This document shows positions 34,886-46,050 of a stretch of 64,000 nt of DNA, piece by piece. The first letter of the stretch is position 1, and each line of letters opens with the position of its first letter. The stretch is taken from positions 922,153 through 986,152 of the forward strand of contig SCFE01000096.1 in assembly GCA_004352715.1 (NCBI GenBank). Reading direction: 5' to 3'. The notes under the pieces are model-generated. The model was not told the origin of the DNA and did not search any database. It was given only the letters and a program-made list of their open reading frames with translations. A program made the position numbers and the translations under genes. Source of the DNA: Hofstenia miamia. Taxonomy: Eukaryota > Xenacoelomorpha > Acoela.

Positions 34886-36726
34886 TACCAAGATAAGAAT
34901 ATGATTCATAGCAATAAATTCATTACTTAGGAAACTTTTGCTTTTCAAGGTTTCATTTATCAACATTTGCACTTTTGTGCTTTCATTTACAGCACTTATG
35001 AATTTTGCATATATTTCTTCATTTTTGCTTAGAATAGAATATAATGGAAGAATATCTAGTCATAGTGTTAAGAAGTCAATAAATATACTGATGTACACTG
35101 AAAATAACAGCAAAATGTGCAAAAATTAATACACACTTACATTGTGTCAATTCATGATTAGTTGATTTATCAATAAAATCGTGATTATACAGGAATAATT
35201 CTATTCAGGTATGAGCAAGTTTTCTTTTCAATTACATTTCCACTAATCGAACTTAGCTGCAAAATACATTATACAAGATATTTCCTTTTGCAAAATATTC
35301 ACTTCATTTTTTAATTATATGTATACTGAATAATTTTCCGATTTTTCAGATAAAAAATCCTTCAACCTAGTAGTGTACAGTGCAGAAATATAAGTTTTCC
35401 TTCTGCTTATTACTATTTACTTAGCATTGTGATATATAATAAAATTTACGCATTCAATCAGTTCTTTATAAATTTTTTCAATGATTCCTTCAGAATCAGA
35501 AACATGTTGAATAAGCATTTAGATCTGTACATGTACGCGAATAGCAAGCCATTAATGGACCGACAATAGGCTTTTGTAGTTGCCATTAATTGTATATGCC
35601 ACTGGGGAATTAATGGGCCAGTAATGTATATCCTACAGTAACCCATTGGTGAACCAATAATGGTCCATTAATGGGCCATTTGTGAGCCAAAAATCGGCTT
35701 TTGGTAGCAAATAGAGATTTTTGATAGCAGAGCATTACTTTTACTTATAAGACGACAATTTTATGTTGTTAAGCTGTTCAAACATTGCAGTTAAAACAAA
35801 CACAAACCCAACAAAGGCAAGAAGGATATCTTTGAAATGCTACCAAACATAATCAATACAAACATTTAGTAGACATTTGAAAGAATGTCTTGTTTATAAG
35901 TGATAACAATAAGCGTCAAAATCTGCCAAATTTAACAAAAAAAATTAAATTTTAAAATTAAGTACACTTTTGAACTAGTACTTTCTTAAATTGTCAAAAA
36001 TCTCTTTTGCTCAATTGTAGCTTTTTATATAACAGTTAATTTTAAGGTGTTCGAAATATTCATGAGTAAATTATTTTTGAATTCATTTGGCAGGTACATT
36101 GAAATTTTTACAAAATAAAAATATCAAAAGAGCTTTTCGCAAATAATATTTTATATTTAAATGATCTAGGAATCAAAATAATGAAGTGAGTTATATTTTC
36201 AAGCAACAGCTCATTGATTTATTACTAATGTTGACACTGATGCCAGCAATGGTCACAAATACCACATTTTTCCTAAGAGCAGGCACTGATGAATTTTATA
36301 TTATGTGAATTGTAATTTGTATAGCATATTATCCTAAAAATGGAACATCTTGCTGCAAATCATTTAATTCATATATTATATACAATATAATATTTTTTTT
36401 GTATGAATAGAATAGAATTTTAAGATTTTTCAAATTTTTTGTTTTGTTGATTATGGTTGGCGCATGCATGACCATTATTCGCCATTGATCCCATTGGTTA
36501 TCCGACAGCGCAATATCATTACTTGCATGAGACACAATTTGATAATGGTGACATACATTTGAAAGAACTCATAGTAATTAGAAGTTTTCCATTATAGAAA
36601 CTTTCTTTTGTTTGAAAAATGGACCAATAATGGCCCAACAATGTGATGTATTTGGGAATAACTAGATGTATTATAAAATTTCCCTATTTGTATTATTTGT
36701 GTACTTAAAATTTCACCTGCACAATT
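34886..36726. other. No gene seen
   Basis: Contains several CCATTAATGG-type palindromic motifs at 35,549-35,680 and near 36,620, otherwise no feature. Confidence 0.4.
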
Positions 36727-37080
36727 TGACTTTCAATGGTCAACCTTAAACAGCCTGGCGTCCATTAAAGGACAAACCGTTTTTCCACATTTACAAAGAA
36801 TTTTCTCCAAGGCTTTTTCCAAATTTGATAATCTTGGGGCATGGGTAGGTCTTTTGGGAAACATACTTACTGCGATGTTGAAAATTTCTATTAAAGCTTA
36901 TTGCTGTGGCAGAGGTTGTTGAAAAGATTAATAAGTTTTCTTTGAAAATTTCGAATTTTTCGAAAAGATTTAAATTTTCTCCATGCTTAGTGTTAATATA
37001 TTTAAAAGGTTTAGCCCCTGGAGGTTTCGCGCAACGGCACTCCTCAATGGGACAAAGCCAGCGTATGGATTTTAAATGAA
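36727..37080 (+). repeat. Dispersed repeat A, copy 3
   Basis: AACCTTAAACAGCCTGGCGT start, then AAAAGATTTAAATTTTCTCC and CATGCTTAGTG blocks, and a GC-richer end with CCTGGAGGTTTCGCGCAAC. It abuts the first retrotransposon gag remnant. Confidence 0.45.
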
Positions 37081-37106
37081 AAAGAGAGAGGAGACTTTCC
37101 TCTATC

Positions 37107-37652
37107 ATGCGGTGCTTTCAGATGTTGCAAGTAGAAAGGTTACTAAAACTCAGTTCAAGAGAACAAACATATTTGAAATACAATTTATTCTTGCACATTT
37201 GCAAATGCCTACCAGAAATGATACATCAACAATTTCAAATTAAATGTGATGCAGATGACTCACTAGATAAAATGATTAGAAAAGGACTTGCAATACAAAT
37301 AACAATGAAAAACAATGTGAGGATCAATGAAAAGTCAATGATTGGAAAGCTGGTAATAAATAACACAACACCTATGGTTAGCAAGTCAATAGGAAAAGCA
37401 CTGAATAAGAAATCAGGAGAGGAAATGATAAAAATAAAACTCAAGGATGGAACAATCAAACAGATAAAATGAAAGGACCTGAAATGCCAGATGTGCAGCA
37501 ATAAGGGACATACAAAGAGATATTGCAAACGACAAATTAATTGGATAGAAGAAGAAGAGGCGTATTTTGATGAGGAGGATCTAATTGAAAATGAGGAGGA
37601 GCAAGAAAATGATGAAGAAACGGAATCTACAGAAATGGATGATTTAAACTAG
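37107..37652 (+). pseudogene. Gypsy-like gag, C-terminal part with zinc knuckle (copy 1)
   Basis: A 121-codon open stretch resembling the gag of the minus-strand copy at 42.2-42.5 kb (shared pattern SHICK/LHICK, Q-F-IKCD-DD-L-MIR). A TGA at 37,470 interrupts it. The same frame continues with a CCHC zinc knuckle (CQMCSNKGHTKRYC, 37,485-37,526; C-x2-C-x4-H-x4-C) and an acidic tail ending at 37,652. The N-terminal coiled-coil part is missing. Role in a live element: nucleocapsid binding of the genomic RNA. Inactive copy. Confidence 0.8.
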
Positions 37653-37654
37653 AG

Positions 37655-38796
37655 TGTAGCATCTGCTACCAGGCATCAACAAAGTTAATTATTCTTTCAA
37701 ATCATTGTTTCCTGTTGGATGTGGGTAGGGATGCACTGATATTAATTCTTTACTTTGACGTGAGATACATTGTTATTAACTTTTAGTAACTCCATACTAT
37801 TTAGGTACACTGTTGTCACAGTTCCTCTCCATGATTCCACTATGGCGTCTGGCTGACTCAGATCTCTGAACCAATCCACATCTGTGTGCCTCCATTGTTG
37901 TTTGAGTAGTTCCAAGTCTCAGCTCAATGAGGTAACTTATGTGTTCCCTATCCTAACTCAGTGCAGCTCTCAAGGCTATATATAACTGACTTAACTCAAT
38001 TTCTGATGTATAATTTTGTACTTCTCAACCTGGCAGTGTCACTAGCTGCTTAATAAATATTACTTCAGCCATTACCAAAAACTATTGGCTTTAATTAACA
38101 TAGATAAATAAAGTAACTAGTTACTTGCAGCTTCCTACCTTACATTTAAATAACAATACATGTGTGGTCAATTTATCAGTCTAATTATAGGTCACCTAAT
38201 TAGACAATGTAATATAGATATAACCTACAGTAGGCTTCCTAGCCTTTTCTCCAATAATCAATTATTTAATACATGCAAATGATTGAATTAATAGTCAGCT
38301 AAATGGAGGAAACTCCTATTTGTACACCTAATGTAAATGCAGGTTCATGGCCTGGATCAAGGACCCTCAAATTGCTCCCGATGTGTGCCCAAGCCACTAC
38401 TACTGCATCTACTGTTTAGCTTGACATGATTTATATATAAGCAAACTGAATAAAATCTAAAGATAAGATTTTCAAAGAATTTACTTCAACAGTTTCCAAA
38501 TTGAGTCTCACTCTATTTATAGTTAAATTCAAAAAGTACCTGTCATTCGAATTTGAATTTATCTGTCTCCCAAAAATGGCTAAAAATAATGGAAGCATTT
38601 TCACCCCCTTTGTTTAGTCAAATTATTCGTCAACAAATACTAATTTGTTATATTGTTTCTTAGTTGCATATTACAAACATAATGATGATAATTAACTTTA
38701 AATTGTTTATAATCAATAAATCATAATTTGATCTTAATTCTTACTAATCCTCTGTTCTTGTCTTCTTAGCAGCATTATGCCTTGGATTATACTATA
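37655..38796 (-). mobile_element. Solo LTR of type II (copy L1), TSD AGAG
   Basis: 1142 bp starting TGTAGCATC and ending GGATTATACTATA in plus orientation, flanked by AGAG at 37,651-37,654 and 38,797-38,800. The interior matches the LTR-II copies at 40.5, 44.0 and 52.2 kb (for example CTATTTATAG, AAAAGTACCTG near 38,540). It is inserted between the gag tail and protease of the surrounding element. Confidence 0.75.
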
Positions 38797-38824
38797 AGAG
38801 GGAGCGCTGTCTCTGATAAAACAA

Positions 38825-39702
38825 GTGCTCATGCTAATAATCACAGACCTAATGAAAACTAATACAATAATAGTTCTAATTAATGGAGTTATGGTCAACG
38901 CTACAATAGATACAGGAGCAGTTATATTGATAATAACTGACAATTGCACAGCAAAAGTAGGATTGGAAAGGAAACATTTAAACAATGAAAAATACAGACT
39001 AATAAATGCATCTGGAGACTATATAGATGTGAAAGGGCAACTGCAAGATGTACCAATAAGAGTAGTAAATATGACATTTCAGCAGACTTTCACAGTAANG
39101 AAATCATACTAGGGAATGATTTTTTGACGAATAACAGATGCATCATAAACTGCAATGATAAGACAATAATGGTACAGGAAGAGATAGTAACAACATACAA
39201 AGAAGAAGAAAATGATACAATATTGTTTAAACTAACACATGACACGAAAATTTTTCTGAACAATTGGAAAATATGTGGAATTGAAATGAAGGAGAAAATA
39301 GACACAGAAATAATGATGTATGATCAGGTAGGAATTAATAAAAAGAAGTTGTCAATTCCATCTAGCCTATGTATAGTACAAGAAGGAAAGGGAGCTATAC
39401 CAATACAGAATACAATGAACCATATGGTCAATCTAAAGAGAGAAAAAGTGAAAATTAAAGGAAAGAGAATAAAGACAGAAAAACAAATGGTAGATAAAAC
39501 TATTAATATAATAGAAAAGGAAAAGGAGCAAAACTATCAAATACTGGAAATAAAGGATAGTGAATATGAACACCTCAACGAAGAAGAGAAAAAGGCATTG
39601 GTAAAAGTTCTGAAAAAACACAGCAAAATATTTAATTTTGATGAGATTAGTGTTGGCAAGGCAATAGGAGAAACACACAAAATAATTACTACAATGGATT
39701 GA
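38825..39702 (+). pseudogene. Gypsy-like aspartic protease and start of RT region (copy 1)
   Basis: 38,825-39,112 encodes a retropepsin: IDTGAVILII with the catalytic D-T-G at 38,909, then a flap-like region. After an N at 39,100 and a frame change comes ILGNDFL at about 39,106, the conserved C-terminal protease motif. The frame 39,124-39,702 (192 codons) is the lysine-rich spacer leading into RT and ends with LKKHSKIFNFDEISVGKAIG and ETHKIITTMD, the usual pre-RT sequence. RT itself is then missing. This is the only copy in the window that keeps the DTG triad. Confidence 0.85.
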
Positions 39703-40262
39703 ACACTAACAATTTTATATAATGCTGGACTCCAGGTAAATGGAAATAAATGTGAATCTTAAAAACCAAAGTTGTATTCCTGGGAAGGCAGATACAGGAA
39801 GGAAAAATAAAGATGAAAAATAATGTGAAAGAAATGATTCAAAATATAAAAAGTCTGAAAACCAAAAAAGACGTCCACTACCAAATAATAAATATAAACT
39901 TAATGATGGCAGGACTCTACACTTTCAAAATTTAAAATGGGCAACAAAAGATATAGAGCAAGTAATATTAGATAAAAATGCACAATTTAAACTAATTGAA
40001 AATGATGATGGTATGTACAACAATATGGATGAACTTGACAGTGTGGCAGAGGAAAAATTTCAAGAAAAATATAGTCCTCAAAATGAAGAAGATGAAGTTG
40101 AGAAAAGAGTTATGCCCCAGAGGGCAGTAAAAAATAAAAATAAATATGACCCTGAAATATGGGGTATAAATTTAGTAACTCCATTTAGGTTAGATAATGA
40201 AGAGATCCCAAAGGAGTACCAGTTGATCACCAATGAAGAGCAGAAGAGTGTGAAGGAGAACC
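39703..40262 (+). pseudogene. RT end fused to integrase C-terminal tail (copy 1)
   Basis: Directly after the pre-RT segment the sequence jumps to the end of RT (LQVNGNKCE, a FLGRQIQ-like segment, about 39,725-39,800), so the palm with the catalytic box is deleted. At 39,876 it jumps again to an integrase C-terminal module (KYKLNDGRTLHFQNLK, similar to the last beta-strands of Gypsy integrase) and an acidic stretch (40,013-40,262) rich in E, N and K. Two internal deletions, no catalytic core. Confidence 0.7.
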
Positions 40263-40548
40263 CCAAAATCTGAGTGTCAATTAAAGGGCATGATGTGGGG
40301 AGAAAAAACTAGCAGTAGCACTAGAAATACTAGGTCTCCACAATGAAATTGTCAATTAAAGGGCATGATGATGGAGCATTCTTCACCTAGTAATAGAAAA
40401 AGACAAATAAGAAAAAAATCTCTGCAATCTGATTACTACCTAAAGGGTATGAGGATGGAGAGTCTAACACCTACTAACAAATGACAAAGAGTGAAAGGAG
40501 GTCTCCACAATCTGATTAGAAATTAAAGGGTATGAGGATGGAGACAAA
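40263..40548 (+). repeat. Degenerate tandem repeat (QLKG-type units), copy 1
   Basis: Four units, 70-90 bp apart, each with (C)AATTAAAGGG(C/T)ATGA-GATGGAG. When in frame they encode SD-x-QLKGMRME-like peptides. The same array with six units is at 45,600-46,050. It is a C-terminal extension after integrase in this element lineage. Cut by the LTR at 40,549. Confidence 0.7.
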
Positions 40549-41707
40549 TGTAACATCCTCCACCTGGCTTATTTGCACCATGTATTATTGTTAATAACTA
40601 TCACTCAGTAAATTGCAGGTGAGGAGTTACTAAGTTATTGAACCGCCAAGCTGTTCCTCTGTTATTAACTAGTTAGGTTAATTGAGTACTAATTATCACT
40701 ATTTAGGTGACAAAGCCGTGTGACGTTTCCTCTTCTTCTCTTCTGTGGGCTACTGCCCCAAGCCGATCTCCACATCACAGTTCCTCTCCTTCATGAACAA
40801 TTGACTGAATCCACTGCACCATCTCAGCTCAACAATGACTAATTATGTGTACCTTATTTTAGCTCAGTGCGTGTACTCATGTCAAGTTGTAACTGACTTA
40901 AACTCAATGTTGTAAAGTGTTTGTTGATTTGATTAAGTAAAGCAACCAGGCATTGACACTAACTGCATTTACATAATATTAAAGTAGCCATTACTGTAAA
41001 ACTACTGGCTTAGTAATTTATTTAATAGATTGCAGTTTCCTATACTTACATTTAATAGTGATACATGTAAGGTCATTTATTTGGTCGATTATAGTCAAGT
41101 CTCCTACTATTAAGAATAGATATATTCCTAGGGTTCAACTATCCAGTCATTTTGAGCATCTATTATTTCATACATGTATAGATCGATAGTCAGACTAGGC
41201 AAGAATCAAAAAACTCCTAACCGTAACATAAGTGTGGTTTCGTGACTGGCACAAAGACCCTTCGAATCGATCCCGTGATGGAATCCAGCCACTACTCGAC
41301 ACAACTTGCCTAGCTGCACATTTTATTAAATAATCAAACCAGATAAATGAAGAATGAAAATAAAATAAACTCCGAAGAATTTATTGTTCATCAAATTTCT
41401 CGTTAAATTCAAAGCTATTTATTTAAAAATTTTAAAGTACCTGCCGATTTTGAATTTCAAATAAATCTTCTGCCAATATGGCTGTTCAAATGTAAGCATA
41501 ATTTCATTCGTTGCAATTTGTCAAATATTACTTAATCAGCTAATATGTTTCTCTTAATTTGCACAATATTGTAACTTGGTTGCATCTTACAAAATGAATA
41601 GAATAATTAACTAAATTTTACAATCATATTTCTGATTATATTTAATCACTGTAATCATTCGACGTTAATCCTTTGTTTGCAGCTATTCTTTTTTGGATGA
41701 TGCTACA
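40549..41707 (-). mobile_element. LTR of type II (copy L2), no matching TSD
   Basis: 1159 bp from TGTAACATCCTCC to GGATGATGCTACA (plus orientation). On the minus strand it matches the solo LTR at 52,185 along its length, including AACAATAAATTCTTCGGAGT (poly(A) signal AATAAA). The 4-bp flanks differ (CAAA and CTAG), and they belong to two retrotransposon copies of opposite orientation. Confidence 0.8.
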
Positions 41708-42014
41708 CTAGGATAACTTCATATGGCAACAGATTGTTATGTGTGTCCACCACCACCAAAGACTGTTCAAATGTTGTGTTAGCAATCCTCATTTGTACAG
41801 CATTTATCATTCCTTTCATATTGATATACTCTCCTGATCCCTTAATTAGTCTCTTATTGCAGCTGTTCAAATCTTCCTGTTTAAACCCTAGCTTTGTAGC
41901 ACATTCATCAGTAATTATCAATGTTGCTGCTCCAGTGTTGATCATTGCTTTTGTCATTACTCCATTGATTGCTATCATTATCATATTTATTGTATCAAGG
42001 TTCATCAGGATCAT
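41708..42014 (-). pseudogene. Gypsy-like protease fragment (copy 2)
   Basis: Homologous to the protease at 38.8 kb (NGVM, IITDECATKLGF, GSGEYINMKG, LLPYEVIL). The catalytic triad reads NTG instead of DTG (AMINTGAATL), so it is probably inactive. It is cut right after VIL by the LTR at 41,707, where the ILGNDFL motif should follow. Confidence 0.85.
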
Positions 42015-42019
42015 TATTG

Positions 42020-43540
42020 ATGCATGGTTTTTAAGATTTGGTGCTCTAACTAGTTTCTAACTCCTTGTTGGTTGGCAATGCTTTGTCCATTTCATCCTCT
42101 GTTTGCAGTACATCTTCCTCATTATAGTATGCTTCTTTGTCTCCAATTACATTTATTTGCTTTGGGCAATCTGATTTTTTGTGGCCTTTTTATCTGCAGC
42201 TGTAACACTTGACGTCTTTCTCTTTTACCTTTCTGGTCTTTCTGTCTTTCCCCTTTACCTTTATGATTTTTTCTGGTTTCATTTCATTATAGGTTTTATT
42301 TGGGATGAGTGGTTTGAGGTTGTTACTCCATGCTCGTCCATCTCTGTGCCATGCAGCTTTTTCATATACTCGTGCATTATTTTTGATGGTTGTTTGTATG
42401 TTGACTGCATTTCTAATCATTCTTTCAAGCCTGTCATCTACATCACATTTAATTTCAAACTGTGTCCTAATACTTTTGAGCATCCATTTGCAGATATGTG
42501 AGAATAGATCGAATTTAGAATATCTATTTTCTCTCAAATTCAGCATTAGCAGTCATTCAACTTGTTGAATGTAGTTTCAAATATCATTGGTTTTCTTCAT
42601 TTTCGTCATGTTTAGGATAATTTGGTACTGATTTTTCAAACTTTCATTTTCATAGTAGTTTATGAAATCTCCAATCAGTAGTTCGTAATTCCTCTTCATT
42701 TCTCAGTCCAAAAGCAGATAGTGCTGAGAAGCTGCACCTGTTAAATATAAAGAGAGTCTTGCTGCTGCCTGCTGGCTCACTTTGCACTCCGCCATAGTTA
42801 ATTCAAACATTTGTAACCATTCAGTGAATGTTGGGTTGTAACAATCTACCCTTCCATTGAATTAAGGTAGTGTCACCTTACAAGGTATCATATTGTTAGT
42901 TGTCAGTTGTGGTAAAATTGAACTTTCATACTTGGGCTTCTTGTGGGTTTTTATTGTGTCTTCTTCCTGCAGTTGAATTGTCACTGCCTTTGTGATTTCA
43001 TTACTAATTTTTTGTTTCTCAGCATCTAAATCTTCATCAGATTCCTTGTATGCCACCCCTTTGGGAGCTGGTATGTGTGATGCTTGCAATTCACTCTCTT
43101 TCCTTGAGTGAAATTCCATCTATTGTGTCCATATGTTCCCTTAGTTTTCTTCTTCCATTAGCAATAGCAATCTCAGTTTGTCCTTTAGTTGCTCCAGTTC
43201 TCCTGCTTGTAAATCATTGTCCTCTATTAACTGTCTGTTTGTTCTTTCCAGTAGGAGATTTTCTTCCTGCCATTGTTGATATTGGTCTAAGAATCTTTTG
43301 TTTGATTTGGATAGTTGGTGTGTGAGGATTTTGATCTCATTTTGGAATAATTTGCTTTGCTCATGTAGTTGCATTTCAATATTTAACTTGATTTTGCCCA
43401 GGATAGCCTCATTTTGTTGTTCCATCCGTTTAACTTTGTTTGTTAATTGTTCTATTTCATTCCTCAGAAGTGCTTCATTCTCTTGGCTTCTTCTTATTAC
43501 ATGTAAGGCCTCATAATAAGCTATTCCAGCAGCAAGGTTT
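42020..43540 (-). pseudogene. Gypsy-like gag with coiled coil and zinc knuckle (copy 2)
   Basis: From 43,540 down: heptad-rich coiled coil (43,425-43,141; for example QEENLLLERTNRQLIEDNDL), a polar segment (43,119-42,862), then an undetermined capsid part. Next is a 118-codon stretch (42,546-42,190) homologous to gag copy 1, ending in a zinc knuckle CYSC that runs into a TAA before KGHKKSDC in the same frame. An acidic tail with EEDVLQTEDEMD follows. An N-terminal gag coiled coil may drive multimerisation. Broken by stops. Confidence 0.75.
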
Positions 43541-43554
43541 CACCACTTCATTTA

Positions 43555-43955
43555 TTGCATCAGTTCATAATAACAAAAACAATCAATGCACTAAATTCTT
43601 AAGTAGTTGCAAATCCCATCACACTGAGTTCACTATTCATGTAACCATTCCTTTGTTGTTCTCTATCTCACCACAGTGGTTCCATTGTTAAGATGCAGCT
43701 TGCAGATGTGTTCCTGGATATGCACGTCTACTCTTGAGTGTTGATCCTGTCTTCCAGTATCTCTGCTTTATCTAAATAAGTTGGAGTGAATTAAGTAGCT
43801 AAAAGGCTCTTGTACATTAAATTAGTTTAATAAACCACACACTTATTATAAAGGAGAGAAATCGGAAAAGTGTCAATTCAGCTTAATGGTTAATCTAAGA
43901 AAAGTAATAGTTTTCTCTAAGTAACACAATCACAGTGGATTGGCATGATTCTACA
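43555..43955 (+). mobile_element. LTR-I 3' fragment
   Basis: CATAATAACAAAAACAATCA near 43,566 and the segment TATCTAAATAAGTT...GGCATGATTCTACA at 43,770-43,955 match LTR-I at 58.7-60.0 kb (minus) and 50.2-51.4 kb. Ends in CTACA. Its plus orientation is opposite to the adjacent minus-strand gag, so it is not that gag's own 5' LTR. Confidence 0.65.
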
Positions 43956-44830
43956 ATTAGTTGTATCTCTTGCAGGTAGGGATTTACTAACTAGATACTG
44001 TTTAGCTTTTGTTTACTTCTATTAACATAATGTAACTAGATTTAACTATTCAATATTTAAGTGATGAAGCCATACAGCAATCTCTCCAAAGATTGATATT
44101 GGGCATCTGCCCAAAGCAGATCTCCACATCCAGGTTCACCAGTCCATCACTGATCTAATTGGTTGAGTTCCACCTCTCAGCTCAGTGATGCAACTTATGT
44201 GTACCTTGGTGCATGCTCAAGACAAGACACAATTCAACTTAGACTCTATTTTGTAAATGTGTTTCATGAATGTGCAACCATACTCATTACTAGATGCTTA
44301 ATTAATATTACATGTAGCCATTACTGAAATATATTGGCTTTGATAAATAGTTTAACATTGAGCAGCTTCCTAACCTACATTTATTAATTAGTACATGTTC
44401 AGTCATTTTATCAGTCACTTTATCATCAATAATTTGGATCTGAAATAATAATAATATATTACCTAGGCTTTGGTCATCCAACCATATTTCGAATTCATTT
44501 ATTTTAATACATGTATTAAATGATTGGTAGTCAGTCAAATGAGAGAAAATCCCCTATACCTAACATAAGTGCACTTTTGTGGTCTGGCACAAAGACTCTA
44601 GAATCGATCTCTATGATGGATCCAGACCACTACTAAACACAACTTGACATTGTAATAACTAATCAAACCGTATTAACAAAACAAAATAAGAATTCTGAAT
44701 AAAATTCTTTATTGATTGCTTACAAGGTTATGAATCTATTTATAGCAAATTCAGAAAAGTACCTGTTGATTTCAAATTTGAACTATCATCTGCCAATATG
44801 GCGGCTAAAAATAATGGAATGAATAGAATA
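43956..44830 (-). mobile_element. LTR-II copy L3, partial
   Basis: Matches LTR-II on the minus strand from the TTGCAGGTAGGGA segment (43,974) to GCCAATATGGCGGCTAAAAA (44,795). The outer ends are missing or too diverged to fix. Sits between the LTR-I fragment and an RT/RNase H remnant. Confidence 0.65.
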
Positions 44831-45265
44831 ACAGTACTATTAAAGAAATCAAAACCATTCAAATGGACTTGGAAGTAACAAGAACAGTTAGATAACATAA
44901 AGAATGAACTTGCTAAAATGCCATCACTGAATACACCAAACTATGAGGGAGGAATTTATTCTAGATTGTGACGTAAGTAATGTGGCAATAGGGCATGGCT
45001 GGAGCAGATGAAAGATGGTAAAGAGGTCCCTATACAGTTCTTTAGCAGAAGAAAATTGTGGGTCCACTAAATTGGAAATTTAAGGGTTGGTAGAGAGCAT
45101 AAAGAAATTTAGGTACCTCCTAATTGGACAAAATTTCAAAGTAAGAACTGACAACATTGGGTTAGCATGGTTGAAAAAATTTTCAGGAGATAAATCATTG
45201 ATAGTATCACGATGGATAGTGTACCTGAATGAGCTTAAATTTACAATACAACATTTTTACACAGA
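44831..45265 (+). pseudogene. RT end and RNase H fragment (copy 3)
   Basis: LKKSKPFKWTWK and LDNIKNELAKMPSLNTPNYE mark the RT-RNase H connection of Gypsy pol. Then come a VSNVAIG strand, and in 45,087-45,265 IKKFRYLLIGQNFKVRTDNI, LAWLKKF and RWIVYLNELKFTIQH, the RNase H C-terminal half with the TDN aspartate. Several stops. The upstream RT is lost at the LTR junction. Confidence 0.8.
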
Positions 45266-45600
45266 CACTACCAAATAATAACTATATACTTAATGACGGC
45301 AGGACTCTACACTTTCAAAATTTGAAACAGGCAACAAAAGATATAGAGCAAGTAACATTAGATAAAAATGCACAATTTAAACTAATTGAAAATGATGACA
45401 GTACATACACAAGATGGATGAACTCGACAGTGTGGCATAGGAAGAATTTTAAGAAGAATATAGTCCTCAAAATGAAGAAGATGAAGTCGAGAAAAATAAA
45501 AATAAATATGACCCTGAAATATGCGATATAAATATAGTAACTCCATTTAGGTTAGATAATGAAGACAGGAGTACCAGTTGATCACCAATGAAGAGCAGAA
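45266..45600 (+). pseudogene. Integrase C-terminal tail (copy 3)
   Basis: NYILNDGRTLHFQNLKQATK continues into an acidic segment (KLIENDD) as in copy 1 at 39.9 kb. It is fused directly to RNase H, so the zinc-binding domain and catalytic core of integrase are deleted. The right-hand breakpoint (CACTACCAAATAATAA) is the same as in copy 1. Confidence 0.65.
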
Positions 45601-46050
45601 AAGTGTGAAGGAGAACCCCACAATCTGAGCATCAATTAAAGGGCGTGACAAGGGGAGAAAAAACTAGCAGTAGCACTAGAAATACTAGGTTCCCACAATC
45701 TGATTGTCAATTAAATTGCATGACAATGGAGCATTCATCACCTAGTAATAGAAGAAGACAAATAAGAAGAAAATCTCCGCAATCTGATTATCATCTAAAG
45801 GGTATGAGGATGGAGAATTTAACACCTACTAACAAATGACGAAGAGTGAGAAGGAGGTCTCTGCAATCTAATTACCAACTAAGGGGTATGAGGATAGAGA
45901 CAAAGTCAAAAAAATCACCCTCAACCAAATGTCAAGTAAAGGGCAGGTGGATAAGAGATCATGATACCAAGCATCAACTAAAGGGCGTGAGGTTGGAAGA
46001 AAAATTGCATTCGTCAACAGAACACTCCCCCTTGTCCAGCAAACCTTGAT
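45601..46050 (+). repeat. Tandem QLKG-type peptide repeat, copy 3
   Basis: Six units at about 45,630, 45,708, 45,790, 45,876, 45,932 and 45,976 with the core C-A-(A/T)-C-TAAAGGG-(C/T)-(A/G)TGA. Where open (45,645-45,839 and 45,846-46,049) they read SDYHLKGMRME, SNYQLRGMRIE, TKCQVKGRW and TKHQLKGVRLE, with arginine-rich linkers. Basic and repetitive; function unknown, possibly nucleic-acid binding. Confidence 0.7.

Noticed and set aside
41734-43691. Plus-strand hydrophobic frames opposite gag/protease
   Set aside because: Antisense shadows of lysine-rich minus-strand gag; hydrophobicity follows from the complement of A-rich codons.
45600-46050. CRISPR-like array
   Set aside because: Units are diverged, unevenly spaced and encode related peptides inside a retrotransposon of an animal genome.
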